Below, one piece after another: positions 8,944 through 16,976 of a DNA stretch of 64,000 bases (position 1 is the first letter of the stretch; the number at the start of each line of letters is the position of its first letter). Both the position numbers and the translations under genes were made by a program. Below the pieces are notes generated by a model. The model saw only the letters and a program-made list of their open reading frames with translations, had not been told where the DNA came from and made no database searches. Origin of the DNA: JANSYL01 sp965229695 (lineage in GTDB: Bacteria > Pseudomonadota > Alphaproteobacteria > Rhodobacterales > Rhodobacteraceae); contig OZ245921.1 of NCBI GenBank assembly GCA_965229695.1, positions 1,798,001-1,862,000 on the forward strand, in the 5' to 3' direction.

Positions 8944-10254
8944 TTAGCCCTTGGTCCTGTGATCGATGATGCGCACCGCTTTACCTTGGCTGCGCGGCAC
9001 CCCGCCCGAACCATGGGCGGTGATATCGACCGTGACGCCGACCCGTTCCTTGATGCGGCGTTTCAGGGCGGCGCTGGCTTTGGCCAAAGCCTCGGACCCC
9101 ATGGGGCCGTCGCTGGCTTCCACATGTACATTCATCACATCCATGCGCCCCTCGCGGGAAAGCTCGATCTGGAAATGTGGGGCCAGGCCGGGGGTTGCCA
9201 TCAACTGCTCTTCGATCTGGGTGGGGAAGACATTCACGCCGCGCAGGATGATCATATCGTCCGAGCGGCCCGTGATCTTTTCCATCCGTCGCATGGATCG
9301 GGCGGTGCCCGGCAAAAGCCGGGTCAAATCGCGTGTGCGGTAGCGGATGATCGGGAACGCCTCCTTGCTGAGCGAGGTGAAGACCAGTTCGCCCTCTTCA
9401 CCATCGGGCAGAACCTCCCCCGTCTCGGGATTGATGACCTCGGGGTAGAAGTGATCTTCCCAGATATGCAACCCGTCTTTGGTTTCGACGCATTCATTGG
9501 CCACGCCGGGGCCCATCACCTCGGACAGGCCGTAAATATCGACGGCGTGCATATCAAAGGCCTGTTCGATTTCTTGGCGCATCGCGTTGGTCCAAGGCTC
9601 GGCGCCAAAGATGCCGACCTTGAGCGGGCTTTCGCGCGGGTCGCGGCCCTGTTCGCGGTATTGGTCCAGGATCGACAGCGCGTAGGACGGGGTAACCATG
9701 ATGGTCGAGGCGCCAAAATCCTCGATCAATTGCACCTGGCGCGGGGTCATGCCGCCCGAAACCGGCACCACGGTGCAGCCCAGTTTTTCAGCTCCGTAAT
9801 GGGCGCCAAGCCCGCCGGTAAACAGCCCATAGCCATAAGCGACATGCACCACATCGCCAGGGCGCGTGCCGCTGGCGCGCATGGAACGGGCGACGCACTG
9901 GGCCCAAGTCTCAATATCTTTCAGGGTGTAACCGACAACGGTGGGTTTACCGGTTGTGCCTGAGGAGGCATGGACACGCGCCACTTGGCTTTGCGGCACA
10001 GCAAAGAGGCCAAAGGGGTAATGGTCGCGCAGGTCTTGTTTGACGGTGAAGGGAAATTTGGCCAGGTCGGACAGGTCTTTGAGGTCATCGGGATGCACCC
10101 CGGCGACGTCAAAGCGGGCCTTGTAATGGGGCACGTTTTCATAGGCATGGGCCAGGGACCATTTCATTCGGTCCAGTTGCAGGGCTGCAATCTCATCCCG
10201 GCTAGCGATTTCAATCGGGTCCAGATCGGCGCGGTTTGGGGTGCGATCCTCCAT
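8944..10254 (-). CDS. paaK: Phenylacetate-CoA ligase PaaK
   Basis: A 436-residue AMP-forming ligase that activates phenylacetate to phenylacetyl-CoA, the entry step of the aerobic phenylacetate pathway. The adenylation signature HASSGTTGKPTVVGYT is present, with YGLSEVMGPG and the C-terminal ITGRSDDMIILRGVNVFP typical of PaaK. The ATG directly follows the paaI stop (TGA-ATG). The ring-epoxidase genes paaABCDE are not in this window, so the rest of the pathway must lie elsewhere. Confidence 0.95.
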   Translation of the reverse strand: MEDRTPNRADLDPIEIASRDEIAALQLDRMKWSLAHAYENVPHYKARFDVAGVHPDDLKDLSDLAKFPFTVKQDLRDHYPFGLFAVPQSQVARVHASSGTTGKPTVVGYTLKDIETWAQCVARSMRASGTRPGDVVHVAYGYGLFTGGLGAHYGAEKLGCTVVPVSGGMTPRQVQLIEDFGASTIMVTPSYALSILDQYREQGRDPRESPLKVGIFGAEPWTNAMRQEIEQAFDMHAVDIYGLSEVMGPGVANECVETKDGLHIWEDHFYPEVINPETGEVLPDGEEGELVFTSLSKEAFPIIRYRTRDLTRLLPGTARSMRRMEKITGRSDDMIILRGVNVFPTQIEEQLMATPGLAPHFQIELSREGRMDVMNVHVEASDGPMGSEALAKASAALKRRIKERVGVTVDITAHGSGGVPRSQGKAVRIIDHRTKG

Positions 10255-10686
10255 TCACCCGTCCTCCTCAAAATGGGTGCCTGCGATTTGGCGCGAGGCG
10301 CCGCGAAATAAGGCCACCTGCCGCCCGTCCCCGCCTGTGACCAGCACATCGGTCAGGCCTGAACGCCCGGCAAGCGAAACCTCCCGCGCCTCGGCCGTCA
10401 GGGTCTCGCCGGGTTGGCCGGGGCTGAGAAAGCTGATCGAGTTATGCTGTGCGACCGCGACCCGGTTGTGGGAGTTGCAGGCAAAGGCAAAGGCGCTATC
10501 GGCCAGGGTGAAGATGATGCCGCCATGGCAGATACCGTGGCCGTTCAAATGCTCGTCCCGAACCTGGCAGGACATGCGGGCGTAACCTGGGCCGATCTCC
10601 TCCAGCGACAGCCCCACCCATTTCGACGCGGCATCATTGGCCCACATGGCCCGCGCCGCGCGCCGGGCGCGTTCCTCGGCGGTCAT
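10255..10686 (-). CDS. paaI: Hydroxyphenylacetyl-CoA thioesterase PaaI
   Basis: A 143-residue hotdog-fold thioesterase that hydrolyses stalled (hydroxy)phenylacetyl-CoA intermediates and releases CoA. I start at ATG 10686, which is preceded by GGGGAGGA. The signature GHGICHGGIIFTLADSAFAF contains the HGG motif of PaaI. It is the first gene of the paaI-paaK-tetR operon, directly downstream of the palindromic operator at 10724-10735. Confidence 0.92.
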   Translation of the reverse strand: MTAEERARRAARAMWANDAASKWVGLSLEEIGPGYARMSCQVRDEHLNGHGICHGGIIFTLADSAFAFACNSHNRVAVAQHNSISFLSPGQPGETLTAEAREVSLAGRSGLTDVLVTGGDGRQVALFRGASRQIAGTHFEEDG

Positions 10687-10723
10687 GGCAATCCTCCCCT
10701 TTTCGGCAGAGTGGTGCAAAACC

Positions 10724-10735
10724 GACCGAACGGTC
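10724..10735. promoter_or_regulatory. TetR-type operator upstream of paaI
   Basis: GACCG-AA-CGGTC is a perfect inverted repeat with 5-bp arms, extended on one side by a further CCGACCG copy. It lies 38 bp upstream of the paaI start and 27 bp upstream of the proposed start of the divergent methyltransferase. Overlapping GACCG/CGGTC half-sites are typical of TetR repressors of acyl-CoA or phenylacetate genes, so the adjacent TetR is the obvious candidate to bind. Confidence 0.6.
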
Positions 10736-10761
10736 AAGTCTGCTGCTTGGGGCACCTGAGC

Positions 10762-11652
10762 GTGCCGCCGGACTGGTATTCTGAGGAAAACCGGTATCTC
10801 GACCTGTGGGCCTGGGTCTTGTATGGCCGGAGCATGAAACTGAAATTTGTTGAGCTTGAAGGTGCGGCGCTGATGTCCGAGGTCATGTTTGGCCATGGAT
10901 ACGCGCATTATGGGTATTTTCCCGATGGGGTGCCCGAGGTTTTGGCAGCCCAGGCCGTGGGTGATGCGCAGCAGGCCTATTTCGAAAAGCTGGTCGAGAT
11001 GATGGGGACGATCCCCGGCGGTGTCGAAAGCGTTTTGGATGTCGGATCTGGCACCGGGGCGAATGCAAAATCCTTGATCGCGCGCGGCTATGAGGTGGCT
11101 TGCGTGTCGCCATCAAGCCAGATGAATGAAATGGCGCGGGCGAAACTGCCTGAGGGCACGTTGGTTGTGGATGCGATGTATGAGGATTTCGCGACCGACC
11201 GGCGGTTTGATATTTGCCTTTTCGCGGAAAGCTTTCACTATATCGACCTGGAGGTCGCGCTGGCGCAATCGGCACGGTTTGCGACCAAAGGCGTGGTGAT
11301 GTTCGATTATTTCCGCCGCGAAGGGTTTGCCCATGGCGATGGGACGCGCGGTACCCATGCCGCGTTTTTGGCGGAGGTGACGCGGCAGGGCGCGTTTGAT
11401 GTGCTGTCGGATCAGGACATGACCGATGCGATCACGCCCACCTTTGTGGTGCATGAGTATTTGAAGAACCAGAAAATCGCACCTTTTGTGCAGCGGTTCC
11501 GGGCCGAGATGAAACGGGAGTACCCGTGGCGGGCCTGGATCATGGAAAAGGCGCTGGGCCGGATGTTGAACAAGCTGGGGCGTCAGACCGGGCGCGCCGA
11601 GAAATTTGCGCGCGAGCATGAATATCGGCTGATTGTGTTGAAGCGCGTTTAG
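10762..11652 (+). CDS. Class I SAM-dependent methyltransferase
   Basis: The SAM-binding motif I is VESVLDVGSGTGANAKSL, followed by a motif II-like acidic region and LFAESFHYIDLEVALAQ, so this is a Rossmann-fold methyltransferase. The upstream block FGHGYAHYGYFPDG resembles small-molecule methyltransferases of the cyclopropane-synthase/sterol type. The start is uncertain: the GTG at 10762 gives 296 residues and keeps a coherent N-terminus (PPDWYSEENRY), while ATG 10834 is the first ATG. The substrate is unknown. It is divergent from paaI and shares the short region containing the TetR-type operator, so co-regulation is possible. Confidence 0.75.
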   Translation: MPPDWYSEENRYLDLWAWVLYGRSMKLKFVELEGAALMSEVMFGHGYAHYGYFPDGVPEVLAAQAVGDAQQAYFEKLVEMMGTIPGGVESVLDVGSGTGANAKSLIARGYEVACVSPSSQMNEMARAKLPEGTLVVDAMYEDFATDRRFDICLFAESFHYIDLEVALAQSARFATKGVVMFDYFRREGFAHGDGTRGTHAAFLAEVTRQGAFDVLSDQDMTDAITPTFVVHEYLKNQKIAPFVQRFRAEMKREYPWRAWIMEKALGRMLNKLGRQTGRAEKFAREHEYRLIVLKRV

Positions 11653-11719
11653 GTGCGGGCTTTGCGCTGATCCAACGGCGCGGGCTTGCGCCCGCATTCT
11701 TATAAGGTCGCTTCGCTCC

Positions 11720-11783
11720 GGTTTTGGGGGCGCTACCCCCCGGCCTGCGGCCTCCCCCCGGGATATTTTTGAAACAGAGAAGG
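11720..11783. repeat. GC-rich intergenic repeat of the Rhodobacteraceae type
   Basis: A run of short complementary tracts (GGGGG-CGCTA-CCCCC, GGCC-TGC-GGCC, CCCCCCGG) is followed by GGATATTTTTGAAACAGAG. From memory, intergenic sequences of this form (a GC hairpin, then CCCGGGATATTTTTG-A-CAGA) recur many times in Rhodobacteraceae genomes, often at gene ends. Here it lies between the methyltransferase and the convergent aldolase gene and could act as a transcription terminator on either strand. I found no second copy in this window. Confidence 0.5.
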
Positions 11784-11789
11784 GAGGGG

Positions 11790-12515
11790 TCAGCTTGCGT
11801 AATCGGGATCTTCGGCGTCAAGCACGGCACGCATGCCGTTGAGGAGGTCGGCCTCGGCTTGGCTGTCACCCTCCTGCTGTTGGGCGGTAATCTCGGCGAC
11901 CTCATGGCTCATTTCGCGCAAGGGGCGCCCGGTGCTGAGGGCGATCAGATAGGTGCGGGCGGCACGTTCGAAGTAATACATGCGGGTGAAGACCTCGGCC
12001 ACGGTTTCGCCGATGAAAAGCACCCCATGATTGCCCATGATCATGGTGCGGACAGAGGGGTCTTGGAACAGGCGGGCGCAGCGTGTGCCCTCTTCCTCCA
12101 GGGCGAGGCCGCCATAATCTTCGTCGATCACCTGGCGGTTGTAGAACATGGCCGAAGATTGATCGATGGGCGGCAGGCGGCTGTCTTTGAGGCAAGCGAG
12201 CGCGGTGGCGTAGGTGGAATGCACATGCATCGCGCAGCGCGCATGGGGCACGTGGCGGTGCAGGCTGGCATGTAGGCCCCAGGCGGTGGGGTCGGGCGCA
12301 TCGGGGCCTTTGGCGCTGTCGGGATCATTGGCGTCGATCACCCAAAGGTCCGAGGCTTTGATGCGGCTGAAATGCCGTTTGGGATTGATCAGAAACTCGG
12401 TGCCATCTGTGTTCACGGCGAGGGAAAAATGGTTGGCCACGCCTTCATGCATGTTCTCGCGCGCGGTGAGTCGAAACGCGGCGGCAAGTGCTTGGCGATG
12501 TTCGGCGTGGTTCAT
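11790..12515 (-). CDS. Class II aldolase/adducin family protein
   Basis: A 241-residue protein of the class II aldolase/adducin fold. Metal-binding histidines are visible in MHVHSTYATALA and near the end in MGNHGVLFIG; GVANHFSLAV and FLINPKRHF are other family blocks. The sequence is closer to the adducin-like subgroup of unknown substrate than to fuculose-phosphate aldolase. It is divergent from a LysR regulator with three inverted repeats between them, so it is probably controlled by that regulator. Confidence 0.85.
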   Translation of the reverse strand: MNHAEHRQALAAAFRLTARENMHEGVANHFSLAVNTDGTEFLINPKRHFSRIKASDLWVIDANDPDSAKGPDAPDPTAWGLHASLHRHVPHARCAMHVHSTYATALACLKDSRLPPIDQSSAMFYNRQVIDEDYGGLALEEEGTRCARLFQDPSVRTMIMGNHGVLFIGETVAEVFTRMYYFERAARTYLIALSTGRPLREMSHEVAEITAQQQEGDSQAEADLLNGMRAVLDAEDPDYAS

Positions 12516-12732
12516 TCCGGCCCCCTGAACAGTAAACTGTCCGGACGCTAGGTAGGGATTCGCGCCATCGCAAACGGATTTGCGACATTCATAGTGAATA
12601 GATGGTAAATTTCGGTTCCGGCGTCACGAACGATCCGCGCAAAAACCCGGCTTTGGCCCGGTACATTCCCAAATCGCGCCGCATTTGGGGATCAGATTGT
12701 TTCCAAACCGGATACCCGAGCAGGTGATAAAG
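12516..12732. promoter_or_regulatory. Divergent control region between aldolase and lysR genes
   Basis: Three inverted repeats occur in 72 bp: ACAGT-AA-ACTGT (12529-12540, just upstream of the aldolase start), CGCAAA-CGGA-TTTGCG (12569-12584), and ATTCA-TAG-TGAAT (12587-12599). The last has the T-N11-A form expected of LysR-type binding sites and lies near the middle of the gap. The arrangement fits the common pattern of a LysR regulator controlling a divergent target and itself. Confidence 0.4.
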
Positions 12733-13638
12733 ATGGATCGATTAACGGAGATGGAAGCCTTTGCCATGGTCGTGGACCAAGGCGGCTTTACGGATGCAGC
12801 CCGAAAGATGGGGATTTCGAAATCCGCCGTTTCCAAACACGTGTCCAGTCTGGAGGCGCGTTTGGGCGCCCGCCTGTTGAACCGCACGACCCGCCGCGTC
12901 AGCCCAACCGAGATTGGCCTGGCCTATTACGACCGCGCCCGCCGCGTTTTGAATGATGCGGGTGAAGCGGATGCTTTGGTGACTGCGATGCAATCGGCGC
13001 CATCGGGCATGTTGCGCGTTTCCATCGCCACCGATTTTGGGGTTAACCACATCTCTCCGATCCTTGGGAAATTCTTGACGAAGTTCCCTGAGATCACGGT
13101 GAATATGGTTTTGAACAACCGCTATGTGGAGCTGATTTCCGAAGGTTTCGACATGGCGATCCGGGTAGGCGAGCTGGAGGATTCCAGCCTGCGCGCACGC
13201 AAGATTTGCGAGACGCAACGGCGGATGATCGCCTCCCCCTCTTATTTCGCGCGCTTTGGCCGCCCCGATAAGATTGACGATCTGAATGAGCATAAGCTTT
13301 TGCATTACTCGAACAATGCCAATGCGAATGTTTGGAAGATCACCGCGCCTTCGGGCGAACAGCGCCAGGTGCGCACCACCGGGTCGCTGACGGTGAATGA
13401 TGGGCAATCGTTATTGAATGCGGCGATTGGGGGCTTGGGCATCGCCTATTTGCCAAGCTTCCTTTACGCCGAAGCGCTGCGCGACGGGTTGGTTGAGGAT
13501 GTGATCCCTGAACTACCGGTCGATATTCAGGGCGTTTATGCGCTTTACCCACCGGGGCGCTATACCCAGCCTAAGGTGCGTGCCTTCATCGATTTCCTGG
13601 TCGAATCGTTCCGCGATAAGGGGCCGATGGATTGGTGA
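12733..13638 (+). CDS. LysR-family transcriptional regulator
   Basis: A 301-residue LysR regulator from ATG 12733, preceded by AGGTG. The N-terminal winged helix-turn-helix includes AFAMVVDQGGFTDAARKMG and SKSAVSKHVSSLEARLG followed by RLLNRTTRRV. The C-terminal half is a periplasmic-binding-like effector domain (FDMAIRVGELEDSSL, LLNAAIGGLGIAYLP). The subgroup resembles DhcR/AaeR-like LysR regulators. Its target is probably the divergent class II aldolase gene. Confidence 0.92.
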   Translation: MDRLTEMEAFAMVVDQGGFTDAARKMGISKSAVSKHVSSLEARLGARLLNRTTRRVSPTEIGLAYYDRARRVLNDAGEADALVTAMQSAPSGMLRVSIATDFGVNHISPILGKFLTKFPEITVNMVLNNRYVELISEGFDMAIRVGELEDSSLRARKICETQRRMIASPSYFARFGRPDKIDDLNEHKLLHYSNNANANVWKITAPSGEQRQVRTTGSLTVNDGQSLLNAAIGGLGIAYLPSFLYAEALRDGLVEDVIPELPVDIQGVYALYPPGRYTQPKVRAFIDFLVESFRDKGPMDW

Positions 13639-13701
13639 TCGGCCAATCGTGATTGACCAAAGGCGCTGGCACGCGGGTGCGAGCGCCTCTTTCGTTTGGT
13701 G

Positions 13702-14652
13702 CTAGTTGATATCGGCCAACACAACCTCGACCCGCCGATTGGCTTGCCGCCCGTCCTCGGAACTGTTGGGGGCGCGGGGGGACAGAAAGCCGATGCCTTC
13801 GGCCTGAAGTTGGCTGGGCAGCACGCCAAGTTCGTCGATGAGAAATTGGCGCACGGCGTTGGCGCGGGCGCGGCTGAGGGTGATATTGGTCTCAAGCGAG
13901 CCTTCGGCATCGGTGTGCCCCACCAAAACCGCGTTGCGATCAGGGTTATCGGTCAGAAACGCGGCCAGGGTCACCAGGCTTTCATATTGCGCGCCCGACA
14001 GCGCCGAGGCCCCGCGTTCAAATATCAGATCGTCCAAGGCCACGCGCCCATTGGTCAGCAAGGCGTCGATCATATCGGCAGGCGGGAAATCCTGCGCCAG
14101 GGCGCGGGTCGACGGGGTGATTTCAGCGGCAAGATCATCAGGTGGCGTGATAATGGCCAGGTGTGCATAGCCCTGCTGCCCCCCATGAGAGACGGTCAGC
14201 GCCACCGTGGTTGTACCACTGGCCCCGCTGCGGGTTGCGGTGAGGTAGTGAAAATTGCCTAGATCGACATGCATGGCCGGGCCTTCGGCAATGGGCAGGT
14301 TGTAGCGGAAATCAAACCCGCCGCAGCTGGCGTCGGCGCAGGTGAAACCGATATCGAAGCCCTGCTGATCCAACTGGTCGCGGATCAGACCCAAAAGCAG
14401 CAACGGGTCACCGAACTGTCCGGGCACATGCCAGACCTGATGGCTGAGTGCGCCTTCGGTCGTGTGGGTGGGCACGCCGGTTTCGGCAAAGGGGCCGGTC
14501 GCGACCTCGAAACTGCCCAGGCTGGGCGCGACGCGCAGCGACAGTTCGGCGGTTTCGGGCCAGGCCAAATCCAACGCCGCCGCCGGGGTGGCGAGTGACA
14601 GACAAGCGAGGCTGAAAAGAAACCGCAAGCTGTTGGAGCGCGGATGGATCAT
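13702..14652 (-). CDS. OmpA-family outer-membrane/peptidoglycan-binding protein
   Basis: A 316-residue exported protein. The start at ATG 14652 gives a Sec signal ending LATPAAALD. Residues of about 30-190 are a family-specific domain with a possible disulfide (CADASCGG). The last 110 residues are an OmpA C-terminal domain: LIFERGASALS, VLVGHTDAEGSLETN, LSRARANAVRQFLI and GRQANRRVEVVLAD. This domain binds peptidoglycan diaminopimelate. No beta-barrel is evident, so it may be periplasmic. A conventional ribosome site is not obvious. It lies just downstream of the GNAT gene on the same strand (10 bp). Confidence 0.85.
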   Translation of the reverse strand: MIHPRSNSLRFLFSLACLSLATPAAALDLAWPETAELSLRVAPSLGSFEVATGPFAETGVPTHTTEGALSHQVWHVPGQFGDPLLLLGLIRDQLDQQGFDIGFTCADASCGGFDFRYNLPIAEGPAMHVDLGNFHYLTATRSGASGTTTVALTVSHGGQQGYAHLAIITPPDDLAAEITPSTRALAQDFPPADMIDALLTNGRVALDDLIFERGASALSGAQYESLVTLAAFLTDNPDRNAVLVGHTDAEGSLETNITLSRARANAVRQFLIDELGVLPSQLQAEGIGFLSPRAPNSSEDGRQANRRVEVVLADIN

Positions 14653-14662
14653 GAGCGGCCGG

Positions 14663-15394
14663 TTAGGCTGTTTTTGTTCGATAATGGTAGTGTCCCACAG
14701 CTTCGAAGCCCAAGGAAGCATAAAGGTTTCGGGCCGGCTGGTTTTCGCGCGTCACAAGCACGCTGAAGGTTTCGATCCCTTGGGTCTGTGCCCAAAGGCC
14801 TGCGGCGCGCATCATATGCACCGCCAAACCGCGGCGGCGGGCCGTGGGCAAAACCTCGAGCGCATGCAGCATGGCGAGCTTGTCTGAACAGGCGATATAG
14901 GCGGTGCCAGCTGGGCGGTCATTTATGCGGCCAAACAGGCTGATCTTTTTGCCATTGGCGCGCGCCATGATGGCCAGGCGGTCGGGGCCAACGCCGCCTT
15001 CGGCCCAAATCTCGGTTTGAATGGCAAGCGGTGGCCAGGTTTCGAAGATTGTTACGGGCGGTGGGGCGGCAGCGAGTTGGGCTGTGGGCACGGTCAGCGC
15101 CAAGGTTGGGTCTTTGATCTGATATCCGGTTTGGTCGAGTCTTGTGTCCAACGCCTCTTGCCCTGAGAGCACCATGAACAGATCCGGTTGGCCGAGTTGG
15201 CCCATGGCTTTGGAGGCCGCTTCGATGTCGGCCATGCTGACTGATGCGCCGGTTGCGGTCGCGTCGGTAAGCCGCGCGGCGCGCACACGATTGCCGCCGC
15301 GCTGGTTTTCGGCCAGCAAAAACGGGCCGATCTGTTTGGTGCGTTCAGGTGGCCAGGTGGCCAGGATCGCTTGAGCGATGTCGGGTTGATCCAT
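14663..15394 (-). CDS. GNAT-family N-acetyltransferase
   Basis: A 243-residue protein with a C-terminal GNAT fold: LEVLPTARRRGLAVHMMRAA is the acetyl-CoA pyrophosphate-binding loop, followed by FSVLVTRENQPARNLYASLG. The first 100 residues are less typical and may form a second, degenerate GNAT half. The ATG at 15394 lies 2 nt after the stop of the CinA-like gene, so they form one operon. The substrate is not predictable. Confidence 0.83.
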   Translation of the reverse strand: MDQPDIAQAILATWPPERTKQIGPFLLAENQRGGNRVRAARLTDATATGASVSMADIEAASKAMGQLGQPDLFMVLSGQEALDTRLDQTGYQIKDPTLALTVPTAQLAAAPPPVTIFETWPPLAIQTEIWAEGGVGPDRLAIMARANGKKISLFGRINDRPAGTAYIACSDKLAMLHALEVLPTARRRGLAVHMMRAAGLWAQTQGIETFSVLVTRENQPARNLYASLGFEAVGHYHYRTKTA

Positions 15395-15396
15395 GA

Positions 15397-16128
15397 TCAA
15401 CCGCCCACCGGGGGGAAGAGCCGGTTCAACTCGGCCATCACAGCATCAACGGCCGCGCCGTTCTGGCTGCGCACCACGATATTTGCGCCATACATCCCAT
15501 CCCGAATGAAAGGGTAGGAGCCAATCGAGACCTCAGGATGCGCTTCGGCCAATCTACCTAGGGGGCCTGCGATGTCGCCCTCACCGCGATCCACGCGCAG
15601 GGATTGCGACAGCATTGGCGCGCCGCCGGTCAGCGTGGGCAGGACCGAGGCCAGCATCGCTTCGAAAATCGTCGGGACACCAGCCATCACATGCACATTG
15701 CCGAGGGTGAACCCCGGCGCGGCAGAAATGGGATTGTCGATCAGGGCGGCCCCATCGGGGATGCGCGCCATGCGCAAACGGGCTTCGTTCAACTTCTGCC
15801 CCTGGCGGTCGTAATGCGCTTGCAGGATAGCGCGTGCATCGTCGCGGATGCTGATGGGGGTGTCGAAGGCGGTGGCGACCGCCTCGGCCGTGATGTCGTC
15901 ATGGGTTGGCCCGATGCCGCCCGATGTGAAAACGTGATCCCAGGCACCGGCCAAGGCGCGGACGGCGTTGATAATCGCCGCGCTCTCATCGGAGACCACG
16001 CGCACTTCGGACAGAGCAATGCCGTGATCGGTCAAGGCTTTGGCCAGATAGTGCATATTCGCATCGCGGGTGCGGCCAGACAGGATTTCATCGCCGATCA
16101 CTAGCATGGCGGCAGTGGGTCGTGTCAT
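15397..16128 (-). CDS. CinA-like molybdopterin-binding domain protein
   Basis: A 243-residue protein from ATG 16128. It matches the N-terminal MoaB/MogA-like domain of CinA: LVIGDEILSGRTRDANMHYL, VFTSGGIGPTHDDITAEAVA and GNVHVMAGVP. The C-terminal nicotinamide-nucleotide amidase domain of full CinA is absent, so this is the stand-alone form common in alphaproteobacteria. In related proteins this domain acts as an ADP-ribose or NMN-related pyrophosphatase; the role here is not certain. It is divergent from sfsA, 52 bp apart. Confidence 0.87.
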   Translation of the reverse strand: MTRPTAAMLVIGDEILSGRTRDANMHYLAKALTDHGIALSEVRVVSDESAAIINAVRALAGAWDHVFTSGGIGPTHDDITAEAVATAFDTPISIRDDARAILQAHYDRQGQKLNEARLRMARIPDGAALIDNPISAAPGFTLGNVHVMAGVPTIFEAMLASVLPTLTGGAPMLSQSLRVDRGEGDIAGPLGRLAEAHPEVSIGSYPFIRDGMYGANIVVRSQNGAAVDAVMAELNRLFPPVGG

Positions 16129-16180
16129 GGCGCGGGCCTTTTCCTTGTCAATGCGATCCGGCTCGGTATAGGGGCGGCCC

Positions 16181-16918
16181 ATGCGCTTTCAAACCCCTTT
16201 GATCCCAGCCACGCTGATCCGGCGGTACAAACGGTTCCTCGCCGATATCCGGTTTGAGGATGGCAGCGAAGCCACCGCCCATTGCCCGAACCCCGGCAGC
16301 ATGATGGGCCTGCGCGACCCCGGCGCGCGGATTTGGGTGGAGCCCAATGACGATCCCAAAAAGAAACTGCGCTATGGTTGGCGGTTGGTTGAGCTTCCGG
16401 GTGGACACTGGTCGGGCATCGACGCAGGCGCGGCCAATCGGATTGTGGGAGAGGCGCTGCGCGACGGCGCGATTGCGGAACTGACCGGGTATGACCGCAT
16501 TCGGCCCGAACAGAAATATGGTAGCAACAGCCGGATCGATTTTTTGCTGAGCGGCGCAGCTCGGCCGGATGCTTATGTCGAGGTGAAAAACGTGCATTTG
16601 CGCCGTGATGGTGACTGGGCCGAATTTCCCGATAGCGTGACGGCGCGCGGCAAGAAGCATTTGGGCGATCTGCAAACGGTCGCGGAAAGCGGCGCGCGGG
16701 CGGTGATGCTTTACCTTGTGCAGCGCACCGATTGCGCGCGCTTTCGCCTGGCCCCGGATTTGGACCCGGGTTATGCCGCTGCCTTTGATGCGGCGCGGGC
16801 CGGCGGCGTCGAGATGTTGTGTTATGGCACGCAGATTGATCAGACCGAAATTCGACTGACCCAGGCGCTGCCGATTGATCCCAAGCCCCAGGCCGACCGG
16901 CCTGTGTCATCGGGTTGA
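16181..16918 (+). CDS. sfsA: DNA/RNA nuclease SfsA
   Basis: A 245-residue SfsA protein of normal length. Conserved blocks are AHCPNPGSMMGL near residue 33, GSNSRIDFLL, and YVEVKNVHL, which carry the restriction-endonuclease-like D...E-x-K site. E. coli SfsA was first described as a sugar-fermentation stimulator and is now classed as a nuclease acting on DNA and RNA. It starts at ATG 16181 and is divergent from the CinA-like gene. Confidence 0.93.
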   Translation: MRFQTPLIPATLIRRYKRFLADIRFEDGSEATAHCPNPGSMMGLRDPGARIWVEPNDDPKKKLRYGWRLVELPGGHWSGIDAGAANRIVGEALRDGAIAELTGYDRIRPEQKYGSNSRIDFLLSGAARPDAYVEVKNVHLRRDGDWAEFPDSVTARGKKHLGDLQTVAESGARAVMLYLVQRTDCARFRLAPDLDPGYAAAFDAARAGGVEMLCYGTQIDQTEIRLTQALPIDPKPQADRPVSSG

Positions 16919-16976
16919 CTGGAAAATGCTACCTCCGACGATTAGGTTATGGGCGACTTGAAATTGGAGATCCCCC

